NCBI GenBank assembly: GCA_019119555.1
Contig: DWWU01000012.1
Coordinates: forward strand, 1-64,000
Direction: 5' to 3'
Origin: Candidatus Fusicatenibacter intestinigallinarum
Lineage (GTDB): Bacteria; Bacillota; Clostridia; Lachnospirales; Lachnospiraceae
Length of the DNA stretch: 64,000 nucleotides
This document shows positions 34,907-43,111 of this stretch, piece by piece. Below the pieces are notes generated by a model that had not been told where the DNA came from, searched no databases, and saw nothing but the letters and a program-made list of their open reading frames with translations. Every line of letters starts with the position of its first letter. The first letter of the stretch is position 1. A program made the position numbers and the translations under genes.

Positions 34907-35869
34907 TCAGTTAAAATACACAAGATCAACGTCCGGACGTTTGGCGGATTTGATATCCTTTGCAATCAGCACCGGTCCCTCGCCCTCATACTGCGGCATA
35001 TATTTCCAGTCCACCTGGGCGGTTACCTCCACCCACTGCCCCATCAGCAGCGACTTGGCTTTCGGAAACTCGCAGATATAGCCAATGAACGTGGTGTCAT
35101 CCGCGCAGCAGGTCATCGCCATGCGTCCCGGCACAAAGAACTCCGCCTTCGCATCTTCACTTTTCAGCACTCTGCCCTTGAAACGGACAGTTTTTCCACG
35201 ATACCGCTCCGGATGATCCTCCATATCCACATAAAAGATACCGTAATCCGCGTCTTCAATATCGATGATATCCGCATCCAGATCGTAGGGCATGGAATCC
35301 TCGAAAATGTTGCTGATCTCGCCCTCCTCATTCTCAAACAGAACATCGCAGGCCGGATTTACCACCTTGATGCTGCGGCGGAAGGACGGCAGCGGATCTT
35401 CCGGACGGCAGCGGTTGAACATTACCATATCCACATGCTGGATCATTTCCATAAAAATAGATTTCAGGTTCAGATTCTGCATGTAGATCTGGAAGCAGCT
35501 GGCATCCACCGTCACAATCTCCTGGACGATGCCCCAGCCTCTGGGCATCTCCATCTCCTCCAGCTTCTTTACGCTCCAGAGCGGATTATACTCCAGAATC
35601 ACACGCTCCGGGCGATACTTGCGCTTCAGCTTTTTCAGATATTCCACAGTAAACTGCTCCTGGTTTTCCACCACCTCAAGCACGGTATTGTACTTCAGAA
35701 GCTCCTTCTCGTCATACTCTACTTCGCCTTCCTCCGTCGTGATCAGAAGCGTCGGCTCGTCAATCTGAAAATATTCCTGAGCAACCGTGAAGTTGATGAA
35801 AGTGGTCTTGCCGCTTTCCAGAAACCCGGTGATCAGGTAAATTGGAATTTCGATTTCGTCTTCTCCCAT
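34907..35869 (-). CDS. COG0523-like GTPase with C-terminal YcgQ/TIGR03943-like domain
   Basis: This 320-residue protein has a CobW/COG0523-type P-loop (GFLESGKTT, residues 15-23) but no CxCC metal motif. From about residue 225 it changes to a region resembling the C-terminal part of TIGR03943/YcgQ proteins (KTVRFKGRVLKS, CCADDTTFIGYICE). It is the downstream partner of the His-rich COG0523 gene, 88 nt away, so both probably serve a metal-delivery or metal-stress function. The fusion assignment is from motif recall and needs a profile search. Confidence 0.65.
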   Translation of the reverse strand: MGEDEIEIPIYLITGFLESGKTTFINFTVAQEYFQIDEPTLLITTEEGEVEYDEKELLKYNTVLEVVENQEQFTVEYLKKLKRKYRPERVILEYNPLWSVKKLEEMEMPRGWGIVQEIVTVDASCFQIYMQNLNLKSIFMEMIQHVDMVMFNRCRPEDPLPSFRRSIKVVNPACDVLFENEEGEISNIFEDSMPYDLDADIIDIEDADYGIFYVDMEDHPERYRGKTVRFKGRVLKSEDAKAEFFVPGRMAMTCCADDTTFIGYICEFPKAKSLLMGQWVEVTAQVDWKYMPQYEGEGPVLIAKDIKSAKRPDVDLVYFN

Positions 35870-35918
35870 ACTTTACTCCTTTTCTGCAGCGGCTCAGGCG
35901 CCTGGACCGCTGTTCTTC

Positions 35919-35948
35919 GTAACAGTTCAGCTGGCTCTGAACTGTTAC
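35919..35948. repeat. Family 1 palindromic element, 30-bp copy
   Basis: GTAACAGTTCAG...CTGAACTGTTAC with a longer centre, located between the two COG0523 genes. The flanking octamers match at five of eight positions only. Confidence 0.75.
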
Positions 35949-35957
35949 TTTTTTCCA

Positions 35958-37100
35958 TTACAGTGAAAACAGTTCCGCCAGCTTTTCCTCATTCAGCTTG
36001 GAACCGATCACGCAGATACGTCCCGTATATTCCGGAGCGCCCTCGCGGATCTCATACTCTTCCGGTACCATATCAAAATAAATCCAGTGTCCGTCCTTGC
36101 CGGAAACCATTCCCTTGGCGCGCAGAACAACACCGTATTTCTGGTTTTCGGAAAGCTCCTTCAGGATTTTCTCCATCTCATCCTGTGTAAACGCCTTGAC
36201 CGTCTCCTTGCCCCAGCTGGTGAATACTTCGTCCGCGTGATGATGGTGGTGATCATGGCCGCAGCAGCATTCGCCGTCATGGTCATGGTGATGATGCTCG
36301 TGGCCGTGGCAGCACTCGCCGTCGTGGTCGTGCTCATGGTCATGGCAGCATTCGCCGTCGTGATCGTGGTGGTGATCATGGTCGTGGCAGCATTCGCCGT
36401 CGTGATCGTGGTGATGCTCGTGGTCGTGGCAGCATTCGCCGTCGTGGTCGTGGTGATGCTCATGATGATGCTCCTCTTCCGGCTCATCCAGGCGGATAAT
36501 CGCCCCTTCCATTGTATCAAGAACCTTCTTGCCGCCCAGCTCTTCCACAGGAGTCGTGATGATTGTCGCCGACGGATTCAGACCGCGGAGCAACTCCACT
36601 GCCGCCTCGATTTTTTCCGGCGTCGCTTTGTCCGTATCGGTACGGCTCAGAATAATGGTTCCCGCGCTTTCCACCTGATTCTCAAAGAACTCGCCGAAAT
36701 TGCGAAGATACATTTTGCATTTATTCACATCCACAACCGTCGTCGCAGAGTTCAGGGCAACGCCCGCCTCTTTCTCCACATCGTTGACCGCTTTGATCAC
36801 ATCTGACAGCTTGCCTACGCCCGACGGCTCAATAATGATCCGGTCCGGATGATATTTGGTAATCACTTCCGTAAGGGCTTTGCCGAAATCTCCCACCAGA
36901 GAACAGCAGATGCAGCCGGAATTCATCTCACGAATTTCGATTCCCGCATCTTTCAGAAATCCTCCGTCGATTCCGATTTCACCAAATTCATTTTCGATCA
37001 GAACTACCTGCTGACCCTTCAGCGCGTCCATCAGCAGCTTTTTGATCAGCGTCGTCTTTCCGGCGCCCAGAAAACCGGAAATAATGTCTATTCTCGTCAT
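35958..37100 (-). CDS. COG0523 (CobW/ZigA-type) GTPase with His-rich metal loop
   Basis: This 380-residue putative metallochaperone GTPase has a P-loop, SGFLGAGKTT, the metal motif SGCICCS (about residues 63-69), and a DHDGECCHDHEHHH-type loop of at least six tandem units at about 210-295, followed by the CobW_C domain. COG0523 proteins insert or supply zinc or other divalent metals. The ATG at 37100 (spaced from AGAGG) is preferred to TTG at 37109. The repetitive His loop invites length variation between strains. Confidence 0.85.
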   Translation of the reverse strand: MTRIDIISGFLGAGKTTLIKKLLMDALKGQQVVLIENEFGEIGIDGGFLKDAGIEIREMNSGCICCSLVGDFGKALTEVITKYHPDRIIIEPSGVGKLSDVIKAVNDVEKEAGVALNSATTVVDVNKCKMYLRNFGEFFENQVESAGTIILSRTDTDKATPEKIEAAVELLRGLNPSATIITTPVEELGGKKVLDTMEGAIIRLDEPEEEHHHEHHHDHDGECCHDHEHHHDHDGECCHDHDHHHDHDGECCHDHEHDHDGECCHGHEHHHHDHDGECCCGHDHHHHHADEVFTSWGKETVKAFTQDEMEKILKELSENQKYGVVLRAKGMVSGKDGHWIYFDMVPEEYEIREGAPEYTGRICVIGSKLNEEKLAELFSL

Positions 37101-37264
37101 TTTACTCAACCTCTTTCCAAATTGAAATTCCTGTCTGCATTGTCACCAAAAGGGACGAAGGTAAGACCTCCGCCCCGGATACTGCTTATTATAGCAACCA
37201 TATAACAAAAAAGCAAGAGAAAAAAGCGGCCGGAGCCAGATGCCCATGCACTTTACTTTCATAC

Positions 37265-37289
37265 GGTCTGTGCAGTGAATGCACAGTTC
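37265..37289. repeat. Family 2 hairpin
   Basis: GGTCTGTGCA-GTGAA-TGCACAGTTC followed by TGACGGAACGG. It is preceded by TTCATAC as at 28117. Confidence 0.65.
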
Positions 37290-37304
37290 TGACGGAACGG
37301 CAGC

Positions 37305-37350
37305 GGAGCCGGGACAGCGCGCCGCGTTTGCGGCTGGCTATCCCGGCTCC
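37305..37350 (-). terminator. Hairpin after ABC exporter genes
   Basis: GGAGCCGGGACAGC pairs with GCTATCCCGGCTCC (one mismatch), with a further GCCGC/GCGGC stem inside. It lies 33 nt after the exporter stop. There is no clear T-run. Confidence 0.5.
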
Positions 37351-37382
37351 TGTTTGTAAGATCGGATCAGACGTTTCCGACT

Positions 37383-39284
37383 CTATTCTCCTATTGCATT
37401 GCCGGTATAAAGCTGATAGTAGCGCCCTTTCTGCTCGATCAGCTGATCGTGGGTTCCCCGCTCGATGATCCGGCCCTGCTCCAGAACCATAATACAATCC
37501 GCATTGCGCACAGTGGACAGACGGTGGGCGATGACGAAACTCGTCCGTCCGCTCATCAGTTTGTCCATGCCGTCCTGAACAATGCGCTCTGTTCTCGTAT
37601 CGATGGAACTGGTGGCCTCGTCCAGAATCAGAACCGGCGGATCCGCAATCGCTGCCCGGGCAATCGCAAGCAGCTGTCTCTGGCCCTGGCTCAGGTTCGC
37701 GCCGTCCCCATGCAGCACTGTGTCATAACCGTCGGGAAGACGCCGGATAAAACCGTCTGCGTTGGCAAGCTTCGCCGCCGCAACCACTTCCTCATCGGTG
37801 GCGTCCAGCTTTCCGAAGCGTATGTTCTCCGCTACCGTTCCGGTAAACAGATGGGTGTCCTGAAGCACGATGCCCAGAGAATGTCTCAGGTCGTCCTTAC
37901 AGATCTTTCCGATATTGATGCCGTCATACCGGATTTTTCCTTCCTGAATATCATAGAACCGGTTGATCAGGTTTGTGATCGTCGTCTTTCCCGCACCGGT
38001 AGAACCTACAAACGCAATCTTCTGTCCCGGCTTTGCGTAGAGCGAAACGTCATGAAGCACAATCTTTTTCGGATCATACCCAAAGTTGACGTTTTCAAAG
38101 ACAACCTCGCCTTTCATATCAATATAATCCACCGAACCGTCCGCCTGATGGGTATGTTTCCACGCCCAATGGCCGGTACGCTTCTCGGATTCCACCAGTT
38201 TTCCGTCCTTTTCCGTCGCATTGACCAGAGTCACGTAGCCATTGTCCTCCTCCGGTTCTTCATCAAGAAGGCGGAACACACGCTCTGCTCCCGCCATCGC
38301 CATAACGATGGCGTTCAGCTGCTGACTGACCTGGTTGATCGGCATGTTAAAGCTTTTGTTGAAGGTCAGAAAGCTGGCCAGACTGCCGAGCGTCAGACCT
38401 GTAAAGCCGCTCAGAGCCAGCGCTCCGCCGACAATGGCGCAGAGCACATAGCTGATATTTCCCATCTGCGCATTGACCGGTCCGAGAATATTGGCAAAGG
38501 TGTTTGCACGATCCGCACTCTCAAACAGACGGTCGTTCAGCTTCCGGAAGTCTTCAATGCTTTCTTCCTCATGGCAGAATACTTTGACAACCTTCTGGCC
38601 GTCCATCATCTCCTCGATGAATCCATTGACGGTACCGAGATTTCTCTGCTGCTCAATAAAGTATTTTCCGCTTCGCCCCGCGATAGATTTTGTCGCGAAA
38701 AGCATCAGGGTTACCATGACCAGGGTCAGAACCGTAAGCGGAATGCTGAGAATCACCATGCTGACAAACACACTGACAATCGTTATCAGACTGTTGACGA
38801 TCTGCGGAATACTCTGGCTGATCATCTGGCGAAGCGTATCGATATCGTTCGTATAGATTGACATGATGTCGCCGTGTGCGTGGGTGTCGAAATACCGGAT
38901 CGGAAGTTTTTCCATATGGGCAAACATATCGTTTCGGAAGGCACGCATGGTTCCCTGGGTTACATAAATCATGATCCTGTTATAGGAAAACGTAGCCGCT
39001 ACTCCGAGCAGATAAAATCCGGCCACCCGCAGGATCGCCATCGCCAGCGGTCCGAAATCCGGATTGTCCTGGCCAAGCATCGGCATGATATAATCGTCGA
39101 TCAGTGTCTGCATGAACATGGTTCCCTGCACATTGGCAAGTACGCTGACAAAAATCAGCACAATAACAATGATCCACTGAATCAGATACTGTTTCGTCAC
39201 ATAATTCATTAGCCGCCGGAAAATCGCCATCGGATTTTTTACCTGGGATTTCACCCCGGCAGGCGCTCTGTTTGGTCCTGGCAT
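37383..39284 (-). CDS. Heterodimeric ABC exporter subunit, canonical ATP site
   Basis: This 633-residue ABC-type exporter half has six membrane helices then an ATPase domain with GSTGAGKTT, LSQGQRQLL and Walker B VLILDEATSSID, so the catalytic Glu is present. Its ATG shares a base with the TAA of the upstream exporter gene (TAATG), so the two are coupled. The pair resembles TM287/288- or BmrCD-type multidrug exporters; the substrate is unknown. Confidence 0.9.
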   Translation of the reverse strand: MPGPNRAPAGVKSQVKNPMAIFRRLMNYVTKQYLIQWIIVIVLIFVSVLANVQGTMFMQTLIDDYIMPMLGQDNPDFGPLAMAILRVAGFYLLGVAATFSYNRIMIYVTQGTMRAFRNDMFAHMEKLPIRYFDTHAHGDIMSIYTNDIDTLRQMISQSIPQIVNSLITIVSVFVSMVILSIPLTVLTLVMVTLMLFATKSIAGRSGKYFIEQQRNLGTVNGFIEEMMDGQKVVKVFCHEEESIEDFRKLNDRLFESADRANTFANILGPVNAQMGNISYVLCAIVGGALALSGFTGLTLGSLASFLTFNKSFNMPINQVSQQLNAIVMAMAGAERVFRLLDEEPEEDNGYVTLVNATEKDGKLVESEKRTGHWAWKHTHQADGSVDYIDMKGEVVFENVNFGYDPKKIVLHDVSLYAKPGQKIAFVGSTGAGKTTITNLINRFYDIQEGKIRYDGINIGKICKDDLRHSLGIVLQDTHLFTGTVAENIRFGKLDATDEEVVAAAKLANADGFIRRLPDGYDTVLHGDGANLSQGQRQLLAIARAAIADPPVLILDEATSSIDTRTERIVQDGMDKLMSGRTSFVIAHRLSTVRNADCIMVLEQGRIIERGTHDQLIEQKGRYYQLYTGNAIGE

Positions 39285-41035
39285 TATTCTTCACCTGCCT
39301 TTTCATCAAAATCTCCGCCGCCCTGGGTCTGAGATTCGTAAACCTCACGGTAAATCTCATTGTTCTGCAGCAGATGCTCTGGCGTATCGAAAGCGTCCAC
39401 GACGCCTTCATTCATGACAATTACCCGGTCCGCGTGTTCCACGCTGGAAATACGCTGGGCGATGATCAGCTTCGTCGTATTGGGAATCTCCTCGGCGAAG
39501 GCTTTTCTGATTTTCGCATCTGTCGCTGTATCCACAGCGCTGGTACTGTCGTCAAGAATCAGGATTTTCGGCTTTTTCAGAAGCGCGCGGGCAATACACA
39601 GCCTCTGCTTCTGACCGCCGGAAACGTTGCTTCCGCCCTGCTCAATATGCGTGTTATAGCCGTCCGGCATTTTTTCGATAAATTCATCTGCACAGGCAAG
39701 CCGACAGGCATGACGGCATTCCTCCTCCGTCGCGTTTTTGTCGCCCCAGCGAAGGTTGTCCAGAATACTTCCGGAAAACAGCACGTTTTTCTGAAGCACC
39801 ACGGCCACCTGATTTCTCAGCACTTCCATATCGTAGCTTCTGACGTCGTTTCCTCCTACCCGGATGCTTCCGTCCGTCACATCGTAAAGACGGCTGATCA
39901 GGTTGACCAGACTGGTCTTCGCACTTCCCGTTCCGCCGATAATACCGATGGTCTCACCGGAGCGAATGGAAAGATTGATGTCCCGGAGCACCGGTTCCTG
40001 TCCCTCTTTTTTATAAGCAAACGATACGTGATCGAAAACAATGCTTCCGTCAGGAACCTCCATAATCGGATGCTCCGGATTGGAGAGATCGCTTTTCTCG
40101 TTAAGCACTTCTGTGATACGCCGCGCACTCGCGATACTCATCGTGACCATGACAAAGACCATCGACAGCATCATCAGACTCATCAGAATATTCATGCAGT
40201 AAGCCAGAAGGCTCATCAGCTCTCCCGTTGTCATCGAGGTTCCGACAATCATCTTCGCTCCCAGCCAGCTGATCAGAAGAATACAGCCGTAAACCGTAAA
40301 CTGCATCAGCGGGGCATTGTAGCTGAGGTTTTTCTCCGCCTTTACGAAGATTTTGTAAATGTTCTGGCTCGCTTTGTGGAACTTGTCCGTCTCATAATTC
40401 TCACGTACATAAGCCTTTACCACGCGGATCGCAGACACGTTCTCCTGTACGGATGCATTCAGGTCATCGTACTTTGGAAACGCCTGCTGGAAATATTTGG
40501 TCGCATTGTTCATGATCAGAAACAGGCAGATGCCAAGGATCACAACCGCAACCAAATAAATGCTGGCAAGTCTGGAATTGATTGTAAACGCCATCACCAT
40601 CGCGCAGATCATGCTGGACGGAGCTCTCATGCACATCCGGAGCAGCATCTGATAGGCGTTCTGGAGGTTTGTCACATCCGTGGTCAGTCGGGTGACAAGA
40701 CCTGCGGTGCTGAACTTGTCAATATTCGAGAAAGAATAACTCTGAATATTGATAAACATTGCCTCCCGGAGATTTCGCGCAAATCCCGTGGACGCCCTGG
40801 CGCCGAACTTTCCTCCCATCATTCCTGAAAACAGACCTATGGCGGCAGCCACAACCATCAGGGCTCCCACCTGATAGATATGCTGCATATTGCCCGCCTC
40901 AACACCGTCATCAATGATGGATGACATCAGCAGCGGAATGACCGTCTCCATGATTACTTCCAGAATCATGAAAATCGGCGTCAGGATGGAGGCGGTTTTG
41001 AACTCTTTTACCTGTGCCCCCAGGGTCTTTAACAT
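39284..41035 (-). CDS. Heterodimeric ABC exporter subunit, degenerate ATP site
   Basis: This 583-residue partner half has six helices and an ATPase domain with unusual motifs: Walker A GGTGSAKTS and Walker B LILDDSTSAVD, with Asp in place of the catalytic Glu. Such asymmetry is typical of heterodimeric exporters with one non-catalytic site. It is the first gene of the pair. A 27-bp-arm perfect inverted repeat lies just upstream of its ribosome binding site. Confidence 0.9.
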   Translation of the reverse strand: MLKTLGAQVKEFKTASILTPIFMILEVIMETVIPLLMSSIIDDGVEAGNMQHIYQVGALMVVAAAIGLFSGMMGGKFGARASTGFARNLREAMFINIQSYSFSNIDKFSTAGLVTRLTTDVTNLQNAYQMLLRMCMRAPSSMICAMVMAFTINSRLASIYLVAVVILGICLFLIMNNATKYFQQAFPKYDDLNASVQENVSAIRVVKAYVRENYETDKFHKASQNIYKIFVKAEKNLSYNAPLMQFTVYGCILLISWLGAKMIVGTSMTTGELMSLLAYCMNILMSLMMLSMVFVMVTMSIASARRITEVLNEKSDLSNPEHPIMEVPDGSIVFDHVSFAYKKEGQEPVLRDINLSIRSGETIGIIGGTGSAKTSLVNLISRLYDVTDGSIRVGGNDVRSYDMEVLRNQVAVVLQKNVLFSGSILDNLRWGDKNATEEECRHACRLACADEFIEKMPDGYNTHIEQGGSNVSGGQKQRLCIARALLKKPKILILDDSTSAVDTATDAKIRKAFAEEIPNTTKLIIAQRISSVEHADRVIVMNEGVVDAFDTPEHLLQNNEIYREVYESQTQGGGDFDEKAGEE

Positions 41036-41057
41036 ATGTACTTCTCTCCTTTCCTTT

Positions 41058-41114
41058 TTCCCGTATAAGCCACACAGAACAACCTGCGGTTGTTCTGTGT
41101 GGCTTATACGGGAA
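41058..41114. promoter_or_regulatory. 57-bp perfect inverted repeat in exporter leader
   Basis: Two perfect 27-nt arms (left arm begins TTCCCGTATAAGCC, ends CAACC) surround the loop TGC. On the minus strand the hairpin ends close to AAGGAAAGGAG, the exporter's ribosome site. It has no T-run. It could be an RNA hairpin controlling exporter translation or an operator for an unidentified regulator. Confidence 0.75.
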
Positions 41115-41172
41115 ATGAGTTCTTCATAAAACTATGGTACCATTCAAATTTTTTATTGTAAAGGATTTTTTC

Positions 41173-41231
41173 GTAACAGTTCAGCCCGCTGAACTGTTAC
41201 GGCATCCGGCCATTGAAAATTGCTTCGCCTC
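41173..41231. repeat. Composite repeat: family 1 plus half family 3
   Basis: A perfect family 1 palindrome (41173-41200, 13-bp arms, spacer CC) is followed directly by GGCATCCGGCCATTG and AAAATTGCTTCGCC, the left half of the family 3 hairpin seen complete at 45130. No flanking direct repeat was found. Confidence 0.75.
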
Positions 41232-41235
41232 ATGA

Positions 41236-41264
41236 TTGACTTGCCGCGGACAACTCTTTATAAT
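41236..41264 (+). promoter_or_regulatory. Promoter of first TraX gene
   Basis: TTGACT and TATAAT with a 17-nt spacer, abutting the end of the composite repeat. Confidence 0.7.
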
Positions 41265-41297
41265 GAGAGAAAACGAAACACAGAAAGGAATTATACT

Positions 41298-42074
41298 GTG
41301 AAATCAGATCTGAAACGGGGACTGTCCGGCAGCACTTTAAAGCTGATCGCACTGTCCTCCATGCTCATAGACCACACCGGCGCCATCGTTGTCCTCCGGA
41401 TGATCCGAAACCGGGGAGGCACCACCGCCATGACTGCAAAAGCCTACCAGGCGTTTATGTCCGATTATTCCTGGCTGGTTACCCTTTACGACCTGATGCG
41501 TCTGGTCGGGCGGCTGGCATTTCCGCTGTTCTGCCTCCTTCTGGTGGAAGGCTTTCTCCATACCCGTCACCTGGGCCGCTACCTGAGAAATCTGGGTCTG
41601 TTCGCGCTGCTCTCGGAGCCCTGCTTTGACCTGGCGCTGAACGGCACCTGGCTGGAATTCACATCGCAGAATGTGTTCTTCACCCTGTTTCTCGGCCTTC
41701 TGACTCTGACCGGAATCCGATGGGTCGAACAGCGCTTTGGAAATCTGCACTATGCCGCCGCGTGGCTGCTGAAAGCACTGGTAACCGCCGCCGGCTGTCT
41801 GCTGGCTTTTCTTCTGCGGACCGATTACGCCGCCTGCGGAGTTCTCTGCATCGGCCTGATGTATATGCTGCGTTCCCACCGGGTACGGGCGTTTGCCGCG
41901 GGATGTATCCCGCTGCTCCTCCTGTCATCCTCACAGCTGTTCTCTTACTTCGCGCTGCCTCTGGTCGGAAAGTACAACGGAACACGGGGAATTTCCCTGA
42001 AGTACGTATTCTACGCCTTTTACCCGGTACACCTGCTGCTGCTCGGATTTGTGGCACAGATTCCGGGACTGTAA
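41298..42074 (+). CDS. TraX-family membrane protein 1
   Basis: This 258-residue polytopic membrane protein of the TraX family (named for plasmid pilin N-acetylation, but widespread in Firmicutes chromosomes) has about eight hydrophobic segments. The family start STLKLIALSSMLIDHTG with the Asp-His pair is at residues 13-29. The start is inferred as GTG at 41298, after AAAGGAATTATACT. It is followed 50 nt on by a paralogue. Role is unknown here; acyl transfer is a family-level guess. Confidence 0.8.
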   Translation: MKSDLKRGLSGSTLKLIALSSMLIDHTGAIVVLRMIRNRGGTTAMTAKAYQAFMSDYSWLVTLYDLMRLVGRLAFPLFCLLLVEGFLHTRHLGRYLRNLGLFALLSEPCFDLALNGTWLEFTSQNVFFTLFLGLLTLTGIRWVEQRFGNLHYAAAWLLKALVTAAGCLLAFLLRTDYAACGVLCIGLMYMLRSHRVRAFAAGCIPLLLLSSSQLFSYFALPLVGKYNGTRGISLKYVFYAFYPVHLLLLGFVAQIPGL

Positions 42075-42124
42075 AACGAAACTGTTATCTCACTTTATAC
42101 TATAAACAGAAAGGACTCACTGCT

Positions 42125-42943
42125 ATGAACAACACACAAACCCGTTCTTCCGATTCCAGAAAAAAAATATCCGGAAGTACAATCAAAATCATTGCAATTA
42201 TCACCATGCTCATCGGTATCGCCGCGAGCGCGATTCTTGACCGTATGCTGATGAAAAACGGTCTGGCAGACGTGGCAAACAACACGGAAGCCTATCAGGC
42301 GTTCATGGAGAGCAACGGCACTCTGTTTATTGCGGATTTTGTCATGCAGCTGATCGGCGGCCTGGCGCTTCCTCTGTTCTGTTTTCTTCTCACAGAAGGC
42401 TTCATGCACACCAGCAGCCTGAAAAAATATGCCATCGGGCTGGCCGTTGTCGCTGTGGTTTCCGAGGTTCCTTTTGATCTCGTCTACAGCGGCAGCATAT
42501 GGAATCCCTACCGTCAGAACCCTGTATTTTCTCTGCTGATCGGGCTGGGCATCCTGGTTCTGATGGAAAAAGCGGAGGTGTCTCTGGCGCAGTCTTCCCC
42601 CTGGAAGCTGAGCAGCAGCAAGCTGCTGATCGCCGTCGCCGCCTGTGTGATCTCCGTGGTTCTGAATGTTGATTCCGGAATTTTCGCCGCACTGATGATC
42701 CTTGTTTTATACATGTTCCGGAAACGCCAGGTGTTCGGTATGGCGCTGGCCTGTTTTCTGACTTCCATGACCTCGCAGCTTTTCGGTTTTATTACCTTTC
42801 TTGACATCCTTCCGGTTCTGTTCTACAACGGAGAGCGGGGTATCCGGAAGAAATACATCTTCTATGCAGTTTACCCGGCAGCTCTGATTCTCTTTTATCT
42901 TATCGTCCTGCTGACCGGTCTGGGAGATGTGTCACTGACATAA
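42125..42943 (+). CDS. TraX-family membrane protein 2
   Basis: This 272-residue paralogue of the preceding gene has matching segments (GLALPLFCFLLTEGFMHT, YNGERGIRKKYIFYA). The conserved MLIDHxG element is replaced by MLIGIAAS, so the Asp-His pair is missing. If that pair is catalytic, this copy may be a non-catalytic partner. The ATG at 42125 follows AAAGGACTC. Confidence 0.8.
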   Translation: MNNTQTRSSDSRKKISGSTIKIIAIITMLIGIAASAILDRMLMKNGLADVANNTEAYQAFMESNGTLFIADFVMQLIGGLALPLFCFLLTEGFMHTSSLKKYAIGLAVVAVVSEVPFDLVYSGSIWNPYRQNPVFSLLIGLGILVLMEKAEVSLAQSSPWKLSSSKLLIAVAACVISVVLNVDSGIFAALMILVLYMFRKRQVFGMALACFLTSMTSQLFGFITFLDILPVLFYNGERGIRKKYIFYAVYPAALILFYLIVLLTGLGDVSLT

Positions 42944-43005
42944 TTGGAAAGACCCTGCCGTTCTCATAACAGTTCTGACGAATAAACTGCCACAACGTTT
43001 TCCGC

Positions 43006-43058
43006 AAAAAATCAGACAGAGCCGCAGCGTTTCCGCTGTCGGCTCTGTCTGATTTTTT
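43006..43058. terminator. Bidirectional terminator between traX2 and glgB
   Basis: AAAAAATCAGACAGAGCC pairs perfectly with GGCTCTGTCTGATTTTTT, with GCAGCG/CGCTGT inside. It serves convergent genes on both sides. A decayed family 1 copy (ATAACAGTTCTGAC...) lies at about 42966-42993. Confidence 0.9.
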
Positions 43059-43111
43059 CGTTAAGGAGATCGCGCCCGGCGCGAGAATTCCGCCAGCGGA
43101 ACTCTTCGTTC

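Noticed and set aside
36161-36806. Tandem DNA repeat at 36240-36470 considered as a CRISPR-like array
   Set aside because: The repeats code in frame for a His/Asp/Cys-rich metal loop and have no spacers.
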